A stretch of DNA of 64,000 bases from Urechis unicinctus (lineage: Eukaryota; Annelida; Polychaeta; Xenopneusta; Urechidae). The notes under the pieces are model-generated. The model saw nothing but the letters and a program-made list of their open reading frames with translations, made no database searches and had not been told where the DNA came from. The DNA lies in the NCBI GenBank assembly GCA_034190875.2, contig CM067356.1:48380163-48444162 (forward strand). The letters are read 5' to 3'. Positions 15,096 through 31,305 of the stretch are shown piece by piece. The position numbers and the translations under genes are program-made. The first letter of the stretch is position 1, and every line of letters starts with the position of its first letter.

Positions 15096-18000
15096 GGATT
15101 ATTGGGGTAAAATAAAATGTAACGGAAACAGTGTGAAAGAAAAAGTAAATTTACCAATGCTTATACCTACTTAGTTAAAGCTACGTACGATGGCAACAGC
15201 AACATTTAACCGAGAAGATGTGATCTGGATCTAGAGGTATTGTAGATGGTGTGCGTTTATATCATATTATGCAATCAGAACATGCTCGACTTTGTGCGCG
15301 ATTCGCCGCACTACTGATGTTTACAGCTCGAATAATTCTCAACTTGGATGGTTTTATCTGGTTTTGCTACCGCTATTTACAGTGCTTTGGATGTTGCTGG
15401 ATTCATATGCGGTTTGAAATGCCAATCACAATCGGCGCATCTTTTAAGAGGGCAAGATTTACCCTCTCCTACATTTTGTAATACTATTGACGAATATGCA
15501 AATATGATAGTTTGTCGTTTAACTGATTATATTTTCCAGCCATCAAAGACGACTAACACAATACAAAGGCGCTGTTCATTGCTTCAAGTGATGACGTTCC
15601 ACACGTTTATTATGAAGGTGAAGGAGAATAAAACTAAATTGGAGAATAGAGGGCTGTTGCGCCTCTACTGTTGTATGCTACTCACGAAACCCTTTATTGC
15701 TGTTGTTTTTGGTACCATTCTAGGAAGACGCCATATTGTTGTGACGCTCCGCATCACGATGTCGATAGTATCGCAAGTAGGATAGATTAAGCAAATTATG
15801 TTCCCTAGTTATTCCATGAATTTTATCAAACATAATTCTGACTAGTTTATTCCGGTTAGTGTTGACAAACATCAGTTAACATAATTGAGGCCATCATATA
15901 TATACCGTATGTTCACAGACCTTTCAGCAGTTAGTCTGTCATAGTTAGGTTATGAGACTACAGCATACTTTTCACCAGTAAAATAACCAAGGTGTATTCG
16001 TGAGTTTTGCCGCACCTTATTTAATTTCGGTTTGTAAGAATTTGTTATAGACAGAGAGACAGTGGAATAATTATGGTGATCATTATTATGTCTTGTGTCG
16101 TTAAAATGCTGGATGCAAAATTAATGTAACCTATGGGTGAAGGATAGGGACTGGATAATATAATCAGTCTAGTAGAGGTCATAATTGATGTTTGTATCTT
16201 GTGATCTTATATTTTAAAGTAATGTTTTCAGGACAGCGACTGTCAGGGTGTGTATATGAGCGTAACATTCGTGTCCGATCAGAACAAATGGTGCGGCAAA
16301 CATTAACAGCTGCCAATATTTGACCTCTACTGCCATAAATGCAGAGATATGTTATGATGTTATTTTCCCATAAACCTAAGCATCCAAGCAGCCGACAACA
16401 CAATGCGTCTTGCCGGGTCGAGTGCTTTGATTCCTTTCACGTCCAATTTGTAGGCAACATCACTGACATCGATACTTTGTCAGATGATGAGGTTAAATCA
16501 CATCCGAGATCCTACAATCACAGAGCGCATCTTATATATCGCTTATTTTGTCCCTACTAGTGATGGGTGAGAATCAATAGGTTTTACATGAAGGAGCTGT
16601 AGCTGTGTCACAAGAATATACTCAATATTAATAACCTAAGGAGCTGAATCTTACAATGCGTCATGTACTTGCTAAGCCTACACAAGTACTTCGCACTCAC
16701 ACATCTTCTGTTCTACCTTCTATCAAACTACGGAGAAGTACTCCCCAGGCACAGTTGTATGGAGTCATTAGCTAGGATGGCAAAGCGGTTACATTTGAAT
16801 CTGGTTATTTATTAGTGAAATAGCAATATAAAAGCATTTGTATATTTCTGATGATGGTGTGACAGATCGCCTAATTGGTTATTCATTGGTCATGGTTATC
16901 GACATTGACGTCTTCACTGAATATTATTTGCACAAGAAAGCATATAGACGACACTGACTAATGTTTTGTCTTGTATAGTAATGTTCAGGTAGCATAAAAC
17001 CAGTCTTAAGGGTGATGACAATTAAATACATCGAGCAAATAGTGCGTATTCTGCAGATTAAAATGCCGAGAATGCCGTCTGAACATCTGAATAAATGTAT
17101 ATATAGTTCTCCACGTCGTCAGTATGCATTTTGTGATTTTTGCCACGCAATAAGCAACCAGCTAATATGGGATATATTTATACCTTTAATCTTGAAGGAC
17201 CCATGACAAGTATAAGGAAAAATATTGGAATTTTTGCATCCAAATATTCCTGATATAATACCCTGAATTCGGGATAAATATATTATTAGATATATCCAGC
17301 AACCCCACAATCAGTAAAGAATCCTCAAAGGTGGAGCATCGTAGAAGTATATCAAGACTTCTATATCGGTATCAGGCATAGGGCGTTATTTAGAGTGTCA
17401 AATATACATATTGATCGATTTTGAGAACCCAGTTTTGGGGTCGCAATACCAGCAAGAAAAATTAATATCACGAATCCAGACAATGATGCATACAACACGC
17501 CTATTCATACAAAGGATGTGATGCGTGATTCCGTCGAACAATGTAATATTTTCTATTGTGTATCATACAAAAGGTAATATCAATAATAATGCTTCTTATA
17601 GAGCAGTCTATCTAGACGGTAGACCGTGATACTGAGCTAGGATATTTGATTTTGAGGAGAAACGCAGGTGTTTGATTAATGTCAAGCTTATCAGTAAATA
17701 TTTCCATGGGTTCATGGGTTAACTGCCAACTCTATCTTTCCATGTGGTAGTTGAATGAAACGTTGTGCTATTGTTAGCATATGTTTGTATGCGGTGCTCC
17801 TTGTTGTCAGCGCAGCTATACACTGAATTGAAATAATATATTTGATGATACACGCCGCTAAAAAACATAAGCTTTATCAATTAATGTTTGTAATGATGAC
17901 TTTTGATTGATAATAATGATAAGAATGGCGATATATAACCGTTGCAATTCATCCGCAATGTTAGCTTCACTAATAATCAATGTTCGTATCACAAACGACG

Positions 18001-21000
18001 CATTGTCGTCTATGTGAACTCGCTTGGGATACGTAGGCTGCTCGATAACGCTTTGCTTATATCTCGCCATGCACAATATTACAAAACCTGTTAATTATCG
18101 GAATTTTAAAGAAATAAGTTTATGTTGTATGTACCACACCACCACTGCGTGATAAATATAATGGTGCAATTGAAATATATGAACGAAGTATATGGAATGT
18201 CAACTTTGGCCTGAACTAACCATATGTATGGTCCATGTGCATATTACAATAACTAAATGCTGGCACCATAAAAGAGAAGACCATCAGAAAAGATATGGTA
18301 CATTGTTTCTATGACATGTGGCTATCATTACACTATCTAGCGTTCAGCCTCATATCGAATCTTGTGTCGAAGCCAATAACTTGAAGCATATTGATACCAA
18401 TAACGCGTCTGGTAAGCCAACCACTATATTGGCTTGTTATTTAAAGCCAACATGGGACAATTTGACATCAATTGCACATAAATATGTACCAATTCGTATA
18501 GTAAAGGAAACAAAAAGTGAATGTGTGTTTGCAATTTACATTCAACAGAGCGTAATCACCAATCATCAATTATCTAAACTGTGTGAATAGGCTACGTGTA
18601 TATATACCTGTTACTTATTCTAACGCCGCAATTCCTTTGATCTGATTTAATCTATGAAATTTTGTTATCTGTAGCACATCGGGTGCTCTTTTTTGTGGTA
18701 GTGCTGGTTCTCGAGCAATGGTTGATCAGTTATCCGTGCATGATTCTTCTTGAATGGGATGAAAAACGCCACCGCACCTTGAAAACACATCAATTGCTTC
18801 AGTGCTTTACGTGGCAAGACTCCATCTACTATTAAACATCACGTGTACTGAATGCGAACAAATATTTAGTTGCTGATTGGATATATATTTCTGTTATTGT
18901 TTGTATAATGCTATTCAAAAAGAGCATTAAGTTGCCCCAGCGATTTTTTCCGCTAAAACAATTAAGAGCTGGTGTTTGAGAGAAAAGTATGATGCACAAC
19001 CCACAGCGATATGCAAGATGTTTGAATACAATCACAAATCGCCCAACCACAAAAGTTACCAGACTAATTAGTATATATAAATCTCAGCCGTTACGACCAA
19101 CAACAAATTGATTTTATATGGTGCAATATACAATTAGTGCCCCATATATTTTAATGCGATCGGCAATTATATGACTTGTCCCATCAATGTTTATCAATGC
19201 GTCACTTCTTTATTAATACAAATGCAATAATGATATTACCTGCCGCAATCATTTAACAGACAGATGCGGAATATATTGGCAACAACTTTGCCATACGTGG
19301 TAAATATTAGGTATAAAGCTCCGAATTGTGCCCACATTTAGACACTTATTATTGGAGATGCATATTTGCGTCGAGTCTGCTACAACTAATCTATGTTTGT
19401 ACTAACATCCACTAAACTAGATAAAGTGACAAAGATAAATATACCTCTGCGTCATTCGGGTGGAACGTTCGGCTTTTTTCAGTTGGTTAGATACAACTGC
19501 GTTGGCAACATCAACCAAGATATCTAGCGTAAAATAAAGTTAAAATAAGAATCCAACCTTGAATAATATCACGATTTTGCTACACGACTCGTCGGCATCG
19601 CGTGTTCTCCTCTGAGTCTCCATATTCAGCATTAACATTAAGTCTATTCTACTGAAGCGCATGATATGTTCCTGGAAGCATGGATGCCAAAAGTAGAAGG
19701 CCTTTTTCCTAGCATTTGCCAAGCGTCTCCAACTGACATATATAATAAGCTGGCAATGGGATGCGAGGCTGTGTAGACAGAATAATCTAACATTGTCGCA
19801 AAAAAAGAGCGCTACAAAGAATGCAGCCACTGAGCTAACACACAATCCGCTTTCAACTCATGATAGACAGTTAAATCACTTGACAACATTTCAAGTATAA
19901 TACAATTGTATAACCAAGTTGCATGGCATTTGTCTATTTAGAGATGCAAGTTGTATCAATAAGTGATGTCATAAATGGTATCTTGGCCCTCCATAATACC
20001 CGGAAGTTTTTTTGCATAATTATTTGTGGGGTCACGATATTCATGAACATATGACAATAACCCTCTACATATGCAGGTTATATATCGCAATTTTTCCTCA
20101 CAAAAGGCAATCATCCTGGCTGCAAAATCCTACTACACTTACGAGATCACAATTCTAAATGCCTGATATGCTACTGTTACTGTTCAGTTACTGATGTGAA
20201 GCACTGAAGCAATATGAATTCTGACTACAACATTGACCAGGGTATTTAACTTTTCACCATGGTCAATGAGTGCATACATAATGTAATCATCACCTATCCG
20301 TCCAATTATATGTCTTTACGAATTCTATACCATTCTTCAGGGGGAAAGATTGGGATAATATAGCGAGGTCGTAATCCATAGAAATGAAATGGAAAAGTCG
20401 GCTTTCTATTTTGGACTCCGATAATCTTCTTGTACAATGATAAACGAGGCTCATTAAACGATCCTTAACTACTGCGGCGAATATTTGAATATCTACTTAA
20501 CACCTTGTTACCTAAGGGTTGAATGTTTGAGTTGAGTAATGTGGCAGTTATATCAAGCATGGGCTTTCCTTATAAAAATTTCAACACAAGAAGCGGAGCT
20601 GAAATGATATTGTTAACTTATCTAGTTGGTTTTATGCAAGTAAACAGGCTTGGGACAATCAGCGCATTCAATTTCTAGGTAGATATGCATGCATATTAGT
20701 TTATGGACATCCCCCACCCCCCACCAACCCAGGAATAATCGAAGTATGCGTACGTTATGGTAAAGACCGACATAATGTTGCTAATTAATGAATTTATTTT
20801 CGTTCCGTCAATTCGTGAATTGTTATGTTGGTAATCGAGCTAATGCTGGAAATTTTATAGCTGTCAATTGGCGTAAACAAGTTGCATGACAAGATTGAGC
20901 TAGTATGTTTGCATCCGGGAACTGACTGGGTTTCACCCTATTTTCCGTTCGGAGCATGTTGATTTAAACCCATGGTTTGGTTAAGGCCTCAATTATCAAA

Positions 21001-22965
21001 TAGCCGACAAGGAACCATCGCGTCTAATGCATCTGATGTGCTGCGTGGGGTAGAATGTGGTTTTGTAATCATCCTTGTCATTGGCCACCCTGTGTGATAG
21101 TGATCAATCATATTTATGCACCATCCTGTTAGTTGACCGTAACATTATTGAGTTGCGTTATTCAATATTCATCAGGATTATCATTGCAAAAATACCGGCT
21201 AAAAATGTTTCCCCAAGCTAAACAGAAGACAGTGTGACTTAACGAACATACCAGATACCGTGTGATTGCGACTTGTAAGGTTGTAGATTTTGCATGCAAA
21301 TCAATGTAATCAGTAAAAACATTAACAATGATCAAACACCAAAATGTATGTGATCATAATGAACAGAAATTTGACCGGAAACCTGAGTCAATGACAATTT
21401 CATGCTGTATTCGGTTTTAACATTACACTGTTTCAGAGAAACAGGATGACAAATTGCAATCTTGTATTTCAATAAATTTGCTCTCCTAAGGACACATCCG
21501 CTCATACGAGAGCCATGCGTGATATTGGCTGTGCCACTTGCAATATAACGAAGGGGCCAAGTTGTCAAATCTATCACTGTTAGCGAAAAACTCGCTCAGT
21601 TATTTTGGCATCGCATGGTGTTAGTTGTATGCTGTCTGCATGCATCAGTCCATTCAAATGTCGCTTGTTTTCTGAACACCGAACTGAGTCATTATTGAGA
21701 AGGCTAATGATAAAAGTTGAGAAATCGAATGGGAATTCGTAACTGTTCCAAAGTATGGAATTTGAAATAACTATGTAGGATATATTATTGGTATAGACCA
21801 AATGTCATTATGAACAATGGTGTGGCACTTATATATGCTCAGAACGGTGTTAACGTAATATCTCTACAATAAAATACAAATCTCTGCAATAGAGAGCAAA
21901 CTGTGCGTTTCTCATTCGGATGTGGCACAGCCGATGCACTGCTTGAACCATCTGTTATGACAGAAGCAATTGTGCCGTGTTTTTGTAAAAGTTGGCCATA
22001 TCAATGCAGAGGAATACGAAATAGCAATGCGGGTTGCAGTCCACTTGATTGATTTGGAGATGTTCTAAAGGGCTACTTGCTGTAACCGGCAGGTCATAAA
22101 ATCATAACGCGAACAGTGGCAACGACAAAACAAAAACTTCGGCAATTGTGGCTGAAGAATGTAAATACATTAGATAACCATAAAATCAAAATCATGTCAG
22201 CATCGTGGATGGGCAAGGATACTAGGGACTTGTGTTGGGTACTTAAACAACACATGTAAACCGCTGCATCGTTGTGCAATTGCAAAAACATAAATTGATA
22301 TTCACTGCCAATGCTTTCTTTGTCCCAAACACCGAGGCCTGACTTTGCATAATATAATGCAAGCGGCTCACCACATGACATGCCAATGAATGTGACTGAT
22401 GTTTAATTTTTCCTCGGGCTCCATATGGTCATTAGTGTTTCATAAAAATGCTTAGAGATCTCCATTTGCTGCGAGGTCGTTTGTAGCCCTCTGTAGATCA
22501 GAGATTTAATGAAATCTGGCAAATTTCATGTAAGATTTTTATTGATTTGGCAAATTATGATATCACTATGACTTGCTTTCCCTTTTGCTGTATAGCGAGA
22601 TGCCGTTATTGGACTTTCTTGGTATCCCATTCGCGGTAGGTCATATTAAGCCGGTTGTAATCAACTGTATTTTACACTTAACATTTAAACACAAACACCA
22701 TAAGCGATATCAATAGTGTCATAGCTGGCAACAGGACCAATAAATTGCTTTTAAAGGGATCAGTATAAAGCCAGGAAAGTTGTCATCTCGACTGATCTAC
22801 GGGCACGTAAGTGTCATTTGCACTTTTCAGCAGCAACCACTGACTCTATAATATATCGCGTTCCATTGTTGCAATGTTCCGACAACACTGATACAGCGGT
22901 GTTAAATTGACATTAGCACGACAAAGAGGCAAACGAATAATAGCTGGTTGCTGATTAGTTTGGGG
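15096..22965. other. Long featureless stretch; longest near-window ORF at 15348-15785
   Basis: I find no gene family here. The plus-strand open frame 15348-15785 has 145 codons, among the longest in the window, but its translation resembles nothing I know and has no clear domain; it may be chance. A block at 21778-21950 resembles 57075-57215 and is listed separately. A C-rich patch (CCCCCACCCCCCACC) lies at about 20710. Confidence 0.45.
21778..21950. repeat. Diverged dispersed repeat, copy 1 of 2
   Basis: This resembles 57075-57215 in the same orientation. Shared strings include GATATATTAT, AATATCTCTACAATAAA and a final GCACTGCTTG/GCGCTGCTTG block, with similar spacing. The similarity is patchy and judged by eye. 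The family is unknown. Confidence 0.4.
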
Positions 22966-23002
22966 ATGTGTGTGCGCGCGCGTGTGTGTGTGTGCACGCG
23001 CG
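22966..23002. repeat. Alternating purine-pyrimidine tract (potential Z-DNA)
   Basis: Thirty-seven bases of unbroken purine-pyrimidine alternation, including a GCGCGCGCG core flanked by TG runs. This is the classic composition for left-handed DNA under negative supercoiling. Degenerate TG/TA-rich sequence continues to about 23075, and ATGT-rich repeats recur at 23265-23330. Open frames on both strands across it are low-complexity artefacts. Confidence 0.9.
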
Positions 23003-23330
23003 AACAGGTGTATATGTGTATATGTGTGTATGTGTTTATGCGTCCATGTGTGTATGTATACATACATGTGCATGTGAGTGAGCACTTGCTATGCAACACG
23101 TCTGTCTCTGTCCGCAGTACGTTATTTAATATGGCCACTAGTCACAGTCGGATGAGCGAATTGCAGATGGTTGTTCCCACTGATTGCTACCATCTATCTA
23201 ATAAGGCATGTATATGGTGACTGGAAAGTACCTACAATTTTGCCTGCGCGCTCAAATGTGCGTCTGTGAGTACATGTACATGTATGTGACTACATGTATG
23301 TGTAGTAATACATGTGTCGATGTGCGTGGT

Positions 23331-25038
23331 ATGCGAAATGTTTTGCTCCGTCAATGGTAAGTGCTATAGCGTTATGGTGGCTGGAAAAGTACATATATAA
23401 GGCAGCAGCACCAGACCTAGAACTTGTGGTATATGAACATGCTCACTAATGCGCAATTGTACCCCAAAGTATCTTATCTTACAAGGGATCCTGGATGCAC
23501 GCGCGTGTCACATATCACTCGGCTTCATATAAAACCGCTGATGATGAAGCTTATTAGCATTAGAAGATAACCATATGAATATAACGCTGATGCAGAACCG
23601 AGTGTTTGTAGAAACCAAGATTTGTCATGCTAACAAATGGGATTTGCACCTGCGATCAGCCTAATGATCAATGAGGGGTATAGGTAATGATCGTAAGCGT
23701 CTTTCTGCACACCAGCTTCAGATCAGTCATTACCCTCATTTGGTTCATATATATCCCTAGTGTTACGCGGATGACTTTTAACAGACATTGATATTGATCC
23801 GCACGAAATGGCCAAGTGAGAACATGGATATCGGTGAAGTATATACTAAGAGAGATATTCTGTGTTCATTTCTTTTGCCAGGCGACAATGCTCCGCGGAT
23901 GTTACCGCGGGTGGTAGGAACAATGCGTTTGGTGCATTATATTTGCTCAGCTGAGGTAATAGCATAGAAAGCCGGAATTCACTGTATGGTTCAATGAAGA
24001 ATCTGCTCCGATGTCATGTTAAGGAAGCAACTCAGATATAACGAAGGCTTTTATAAGGCTGCTTTGTACTTGCTTGGGGACAGCAGAATATTTTCCTTTA
24101 TCAGATTTAATTTAGTCATAGGTTTCTTGTGTCGTTGATTCGATCCGTTTTACATAATTCGCCTGGCGTAAATATTCATAATGGTATTGGTATGCCTTAA
24201 GGCAAGCAACATTGTAACTCCATATTTAGAACATATTGGTAAAACCCTCGGACAGAAAATCATTGGAAAGAATGCTGTACAAAATATTTATATAAGTTGA
24301 TTAAATAACGATTTTGCAAAATCGCCACAAGCTATGTAAAAATCACCTACTTGTGCTGGGGCTACCGTGTTGCAATAAGTCACGAGTGGCATTTGTTAAT
24401 GCTACAGTGGGCTCAGTGATATCGTGCGTTGCTAACGAGGAATGATAAAGGTACCGATCCAGCTCGTATTAGGGCTTAAATTATTAACTACAAGCATTTC
24501 CAAATATACAGTTCCCAAGTGGTTTATGCAAGTCAGTTGTAATATTCCAAATTTTAATATAACGCTAGATGGTTGACGCGATGTGACAAATGGCCCATGG
24601 TTTTGTCCCGCCCCATCCTTTGCCGTTTACTGCTTGCCAACAGCGCACAACTCACAGCTCAATTTTGACGGTGTCGTTATGATAGCACATGTAAAGTCGA
24701 AAGGAACATTTGCTGTGCTAGTTGACTCCTCACCTCAAAACCCGATTAATAATTAACACGCAGTTTTAGAAATTGATTCACTCCTTATACAATATATTTT
24801 TTACTGTTGGTGTTGTCAATTCATGCCAAGTACTTGGTTATCTTTGGCGGACCATATAACTGTCGCAAGTTTGAATAGAGTCTTGATAATTATAAGGGCA
24901 GTGAAATATATCTCTTCAATGCAACTTTGCCTGTTACTTTACACTATTGGCATTGATGTTGGTATGATTATAATGATAGATGCTTTTGTCTTTCACCGTC
25001 GGTCGATATTTAACCAAGAAATCCGTTTTCATGGCTGG
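23331..25038. other. No recognisable feature
   Basis: AT-rich DNA without a supportable gene. It contains a 16-bp perfect palindrome at 24309-24324 (CGATTTTGCAAAATCG), about what chance would give in a window this size, and a partial inverted repeat near 23670-23750 (AATGAGGG and CCCTCATT). Confidence 0.5.
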
Positions 25039-25093
25039 AACCACGTGATGTACCACTTGACTCTACCGGGGTCGTGTGGTACATCACGTGGTT
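25039..25093. repeat. Perfect 18-bp inverted repeat with 19-nt spacer
   Basis: The arm AACCACGTGATGTACCAC at 25039-25056 is matched exactly by its reverse complement at 25076-25093. Each arm carries a CACGTG E-box. The perfect match is well beyond chance for this window and suggests either a recent fold-back duplication or constraint. It could form a cruciform or an RNA hairpin, or act as a paired site for dimeric bHLH-type factors; none of these roles is shown by sequence alone. Confidence 0.85.
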
Positions 25094-25633
25094 TTAAGTG
25101 AATATCACAAGCCAATGCGTGATAATCTGCGGCAGTCTGCATTGCATTCATCGAGCAATCAGTTAGTCAGTACGTCAGTGCTCATTAATATTAGCCTGGT
25201 TAAGATAGTAAGTACAATTTAATACGTTTCATACCTTTTACAACAAATCATAAAGCAGCTCATCTGACAAATAACTTAACTGCTGGCGTTTGTTTTAGGT
25301 TTAAAACTGAAACTGCGTTGCTTCAAGCTTAATCCACAATTGTCATTGTTCCAAATTGAAATGTTGGATTTTACATACAGATTTGAAGTGATATTGTGAA
25401 GGTGATGGAAGAGAATGGGGTTGTTGTGTTTGGACAAGGTCCCTTTAAGTACCATTGGCGACAGTCGGTTGACATGGTGCTAACTCTCGTATATCATTGA
25501 CCCGTCAGATGAGGGATGTTAAGTTAGTAAAAGCAAGGCAATTCTTTTTTTTTTCAAGACCACATTCTTGGAGCGAAGTCCGGTTAAAACAAGAATGAAG
25601 CGTGCTATTCGCTTTTAGGACATAACTGTAAAC

Positions 25634-25659
25634 GTATATATATATATATATATATATAT

Positions 25660-25698
<39 letters not shown>

Positions 25699-25707
25699 TA
25701 TATAGAT

Positions 25708-25801
<94 letters not shown>
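25634..25801. repeat. (AT)n microsatellite
   Basis: About 165 bp of TA dinucleotides with a few GATA and TAAT interruptions. Likely length-polymorphic and prone to assembly error. Confidence 0.97.
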
Positions 25802-28382
<2,581 letters not shown>

Positions 28383-30454
28383 ACTAATTCTTGATAGTGA
28401 CTCATTGTGTTGTGTTAGATGCTAATTTAACTTTGTATCAGTACTAACAGCGTTTACCTGACAACAGAACATGCGATGATTATGAATTTACTTTATCACA
28501 TTTGATCGTAATTTCTAACAAAATCTTCGCAATAACCTTTTCTATATGACTTTGCTTTAACCTACATTAGCCTATCGTATTCCATCCTATGATTGTACTT
28601 ATTACTGGGAAGCCACAACACCCTTGCCTATCTGATCCGTTTTAATTGAATAGCGGGTTAAAATCTCTCCATAAGAAAATGCTGTTGAGGTGTGCGAAGG
28701 AAGGATAACCTCTACCTGCATTTTGTATGATGATATGTATTGGGCTACCTATAAAGCTCATGGCTTGCTCTCCATCATAAAATAGGTTAGCGTTGAGCTT
28801 TACTACCTCCGTAAGGTACAGTTAATGCAGACCAAAATCTCAGCTAATTAATTTATCTCCGGGCAAAGTCTCCTCAGACAGCGTCTGAGCGATTGCAGCC
28901 TAAGCACCTAGGTGAGAGCTAGCAAAGCTAGGCAAATCAGTTTTTCAACACGCTTTTATCTATAGTCAGAATCCGAATATGTTTACGACATGATTTTTAT
29001 GCTTCACGCTGTAATTGTAGATTAGAAAACCAGCGAACATGTAAAGACAAACAGATTAATCATGTTTTTACACATTGGATTGATCCATTGGTACGATCAT
29101 GGGTATCATTGGTTACTGTGCTATCAAATGAAAATACATTTGGCCTCATCGGCATTAAATAACTAGGCTGCGTGGAATGAGACATCTGATTTATACTCTC
29201 GAGCAGTAACACGCCATACAGTGCTAGACTAAACAATTGAGTTCTCTCTAATGTAATGAGCACTATTAACTTTTGAGCTCTAATTCTAGTGGTATGAAAA
29301 AGATACAGAATTTTACAGAACTATCAGATATCTCCATTATAAGGTCAACATGAGAAAGGCTATACACACGCTTGTTAGAAATGTCAATTTTTACATTTGA
29401 CCTGCATTGTTCTAGCGGATAATAGCTAAATTCGGATCTCTTTGAGAACGTTCCCCTACTAAACAAATGATGATATTCCCTACCGCCATGAACAAAATGA
29501 TTCTTGTAACAATAATAATATGTAATAAATTTTCGAAATCAGAGTTTACTATGCAACAGAGCATTAAGAAGAACAAAATCTAGATATGTGTGTTCCTATT
29601 TTTTGTCGACTTCATTTGTCGTTTAAGCAAAGCCCTACCTGTCGACTTGAGCAACCGCAAGGGGAGTCGAGAAAAGCATTAATGGTGCTAGATAGCGCAA
29701 CACCATGAAAAGAGATTATTCTGAGATTTAACCATTGCTGAGATGATTTCTCAAGGATTCAACGCAGGGCACAGCATAGGTTTTAAGAGATATATACTTG
29801 TAAACGTACCTGTGTTGATATTTCGATAGCTCGGTCACTGTCTGCTGCTTTCCAATGAGATACATTATGTTTGCTTTTCCGCGCTCTTATCCTGATCAAC
29901 ATTGGATGTAAGGCAACACTGCGTGTTTAGTGCTAAGTAAACAAGCTTCGCTCAAGATCCGCCAGTGACACCTGTCAGAGCCAGTCCTCGCCCATGTAGC
30001 GGGTCTGGATGATAAATTGCATAAACTCGGTTATTTCATTTCACTCTGGCGTGTATTTCTTGAAGGCTACAATCAAAAAGTCATGCTTAATCAGGAAATC
30101 AAGCGTTTGACTATTGACGGTGACGCAATGTAAATGAATGATGACGTTATTGCTTGTATTTGTGGTATAATGATTAAATTGATCTATTGTTATGGTGCTT
30201 TTTGTGCATAAGTAGACCGAATATAATACAAGCTCCAGTTCAAACTCTGATCGAAGGAGTTTTAAAGAGCGAACAAATTAGGGGATGAATTATTTAATCA
30301 TAGGTTGTATTAATATAAATGGTTAAATGATGAACTGACTCCCTCTTTCCAGTTATTAGCACGCTCTTGCGTTGCGTTCCATCACCTCCACGTTTTAATA
30401 TCAAGAGCAATAACAAATCCCCGTTATTCATTAATGTCAATTTGATGCAAACAA
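28383..30454. other. No recognisable feature
   Basis: AT-rich DNA with no supportable gene, RNA or transposon feature. Confidence 0.5.
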
Positions 30455-30775
30455 TAAAAGGGCGTGGCGTAGTGGTAAACTGCATTGCCTTTCGATAACA
30501 AGGTGTGAAAACCCGACTAGCTCTCCGTGACTGGGATGAATACGTTAAATGGCGGTCCCATCTCCGAAAATGGATGCACCCTACCCGGTAGCTTCAATAG
30601 TACCGTGCTGGTCCTCCGTCCCAGCGCATGGGTTTCGCAGCCCGGTCTGGGCAACGTGTTTGTGCCAAGTGGGCGCTAGCATTTAAGGGGAGCTGTCCAA
30701 GCATCACAATCATCCTCATCCATCACCGTCGCGATATCTCTTAAAAGTGACGTTAAACCAAAATATTACAATTGT
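30455..30775 (+). mobile_element. tRNA-derived SINE
   Basis: The head has an exact RNA polymerase III A-box, TGGCGTAGTGG, at 30465-30475. A degenerate B-box, GGTGTGAAAAC, follows at 30502-30512, the usual spacing for a tRNA promoter. A tRNA-unrelated body follows, containing ACGTTAAATGGCGGTCCCAT, a motif I associate with SINEs of marine invertebrates. The right end carries AAAAGTGACGTTAAACC, a tail of the kind thought to be recognised by a partner LINE. The degenerate B-box suggests an inactive copy. The segment is clearly more GC-rich than its surroundings. I cannot assign a named family. Confidence 0.7.
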
Positions 30776-31041
30776 CATTACTGATGCAAACAAAAATGGT
30801 TATCTTGAAAGGATTATCTTGTATACCCAACATTTACGACACACACTAGTTTGCGCCAGCGATATGCAACATCACGAGGTGGCCCGTACCGACGATTCGA
30901 CGTTGACAAAGGGCCTGTCAGAACGTATTTCGAAATGTACATCTGCAGATGTTGATCGTATACACCTGCCTAATATACACACACGACACTACTGCTGAGT
31001 CAGGTGATCTTTATGACTAGATAAAAAAATGTGAAGAAATA

Positions 31042-31142
31042 TTTGGCCCGTCACCCAATCGGCCCGTATCATGTTCGGCCCGTCACCAGTTCGGCCCGTA
31101 TCATGTTCGGCCCGTCATCCGTTCGGCCCATATCATGTTCGG
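31042..31142. repeat. 32-bp x3 (16-bp x6) GC-rich tandem repeat
   Basis: Three 32-bp units start at 31042, 31074 and 31106. Each consists of two half-units, TTCGGCCCGTCACCAG-like and TTCGGCCCGTATCATG-like. The period is not a multiple of three, so it is not a protein repeat. It lies about 200 bp upstream of a MULE transposase remnant in the same orientation. I infer it may be the subterminal repeat array of that element, a site where MULE transposases can bind, but the terminal repeats themselves are not identified. Confidence 0.9.
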
Positions 31143-31305
31143 TGTATATACTCATAACCAGAATCAAATATACAAGAGGGTCCGAAATTACCAGGCCGAA
31201 ATCACCGAGGGTCGAGATCTCTGGCTACCATGTTAGCTATTCACAAGTGGGGTCTACGCTATGCGCGGAAGTGTGAAGCTACGCTATTACTATTAGTGTA
31301 CGCCA

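Noticed and set aside
24309-24324. Perfect 16-bp palindrome
   Set aside because: About one such palindrome is expected by chance in 64 kb.
30465-30520. A functional tRNA gene
   Set aside because: The B-box is degenerate, no cloverleaf closes, and a SINE body follows directly.
31042-31142. CRISPR-like array
   Set aside because: Units are contiguous with no unique spacers, and the sequence is eukaryotic.
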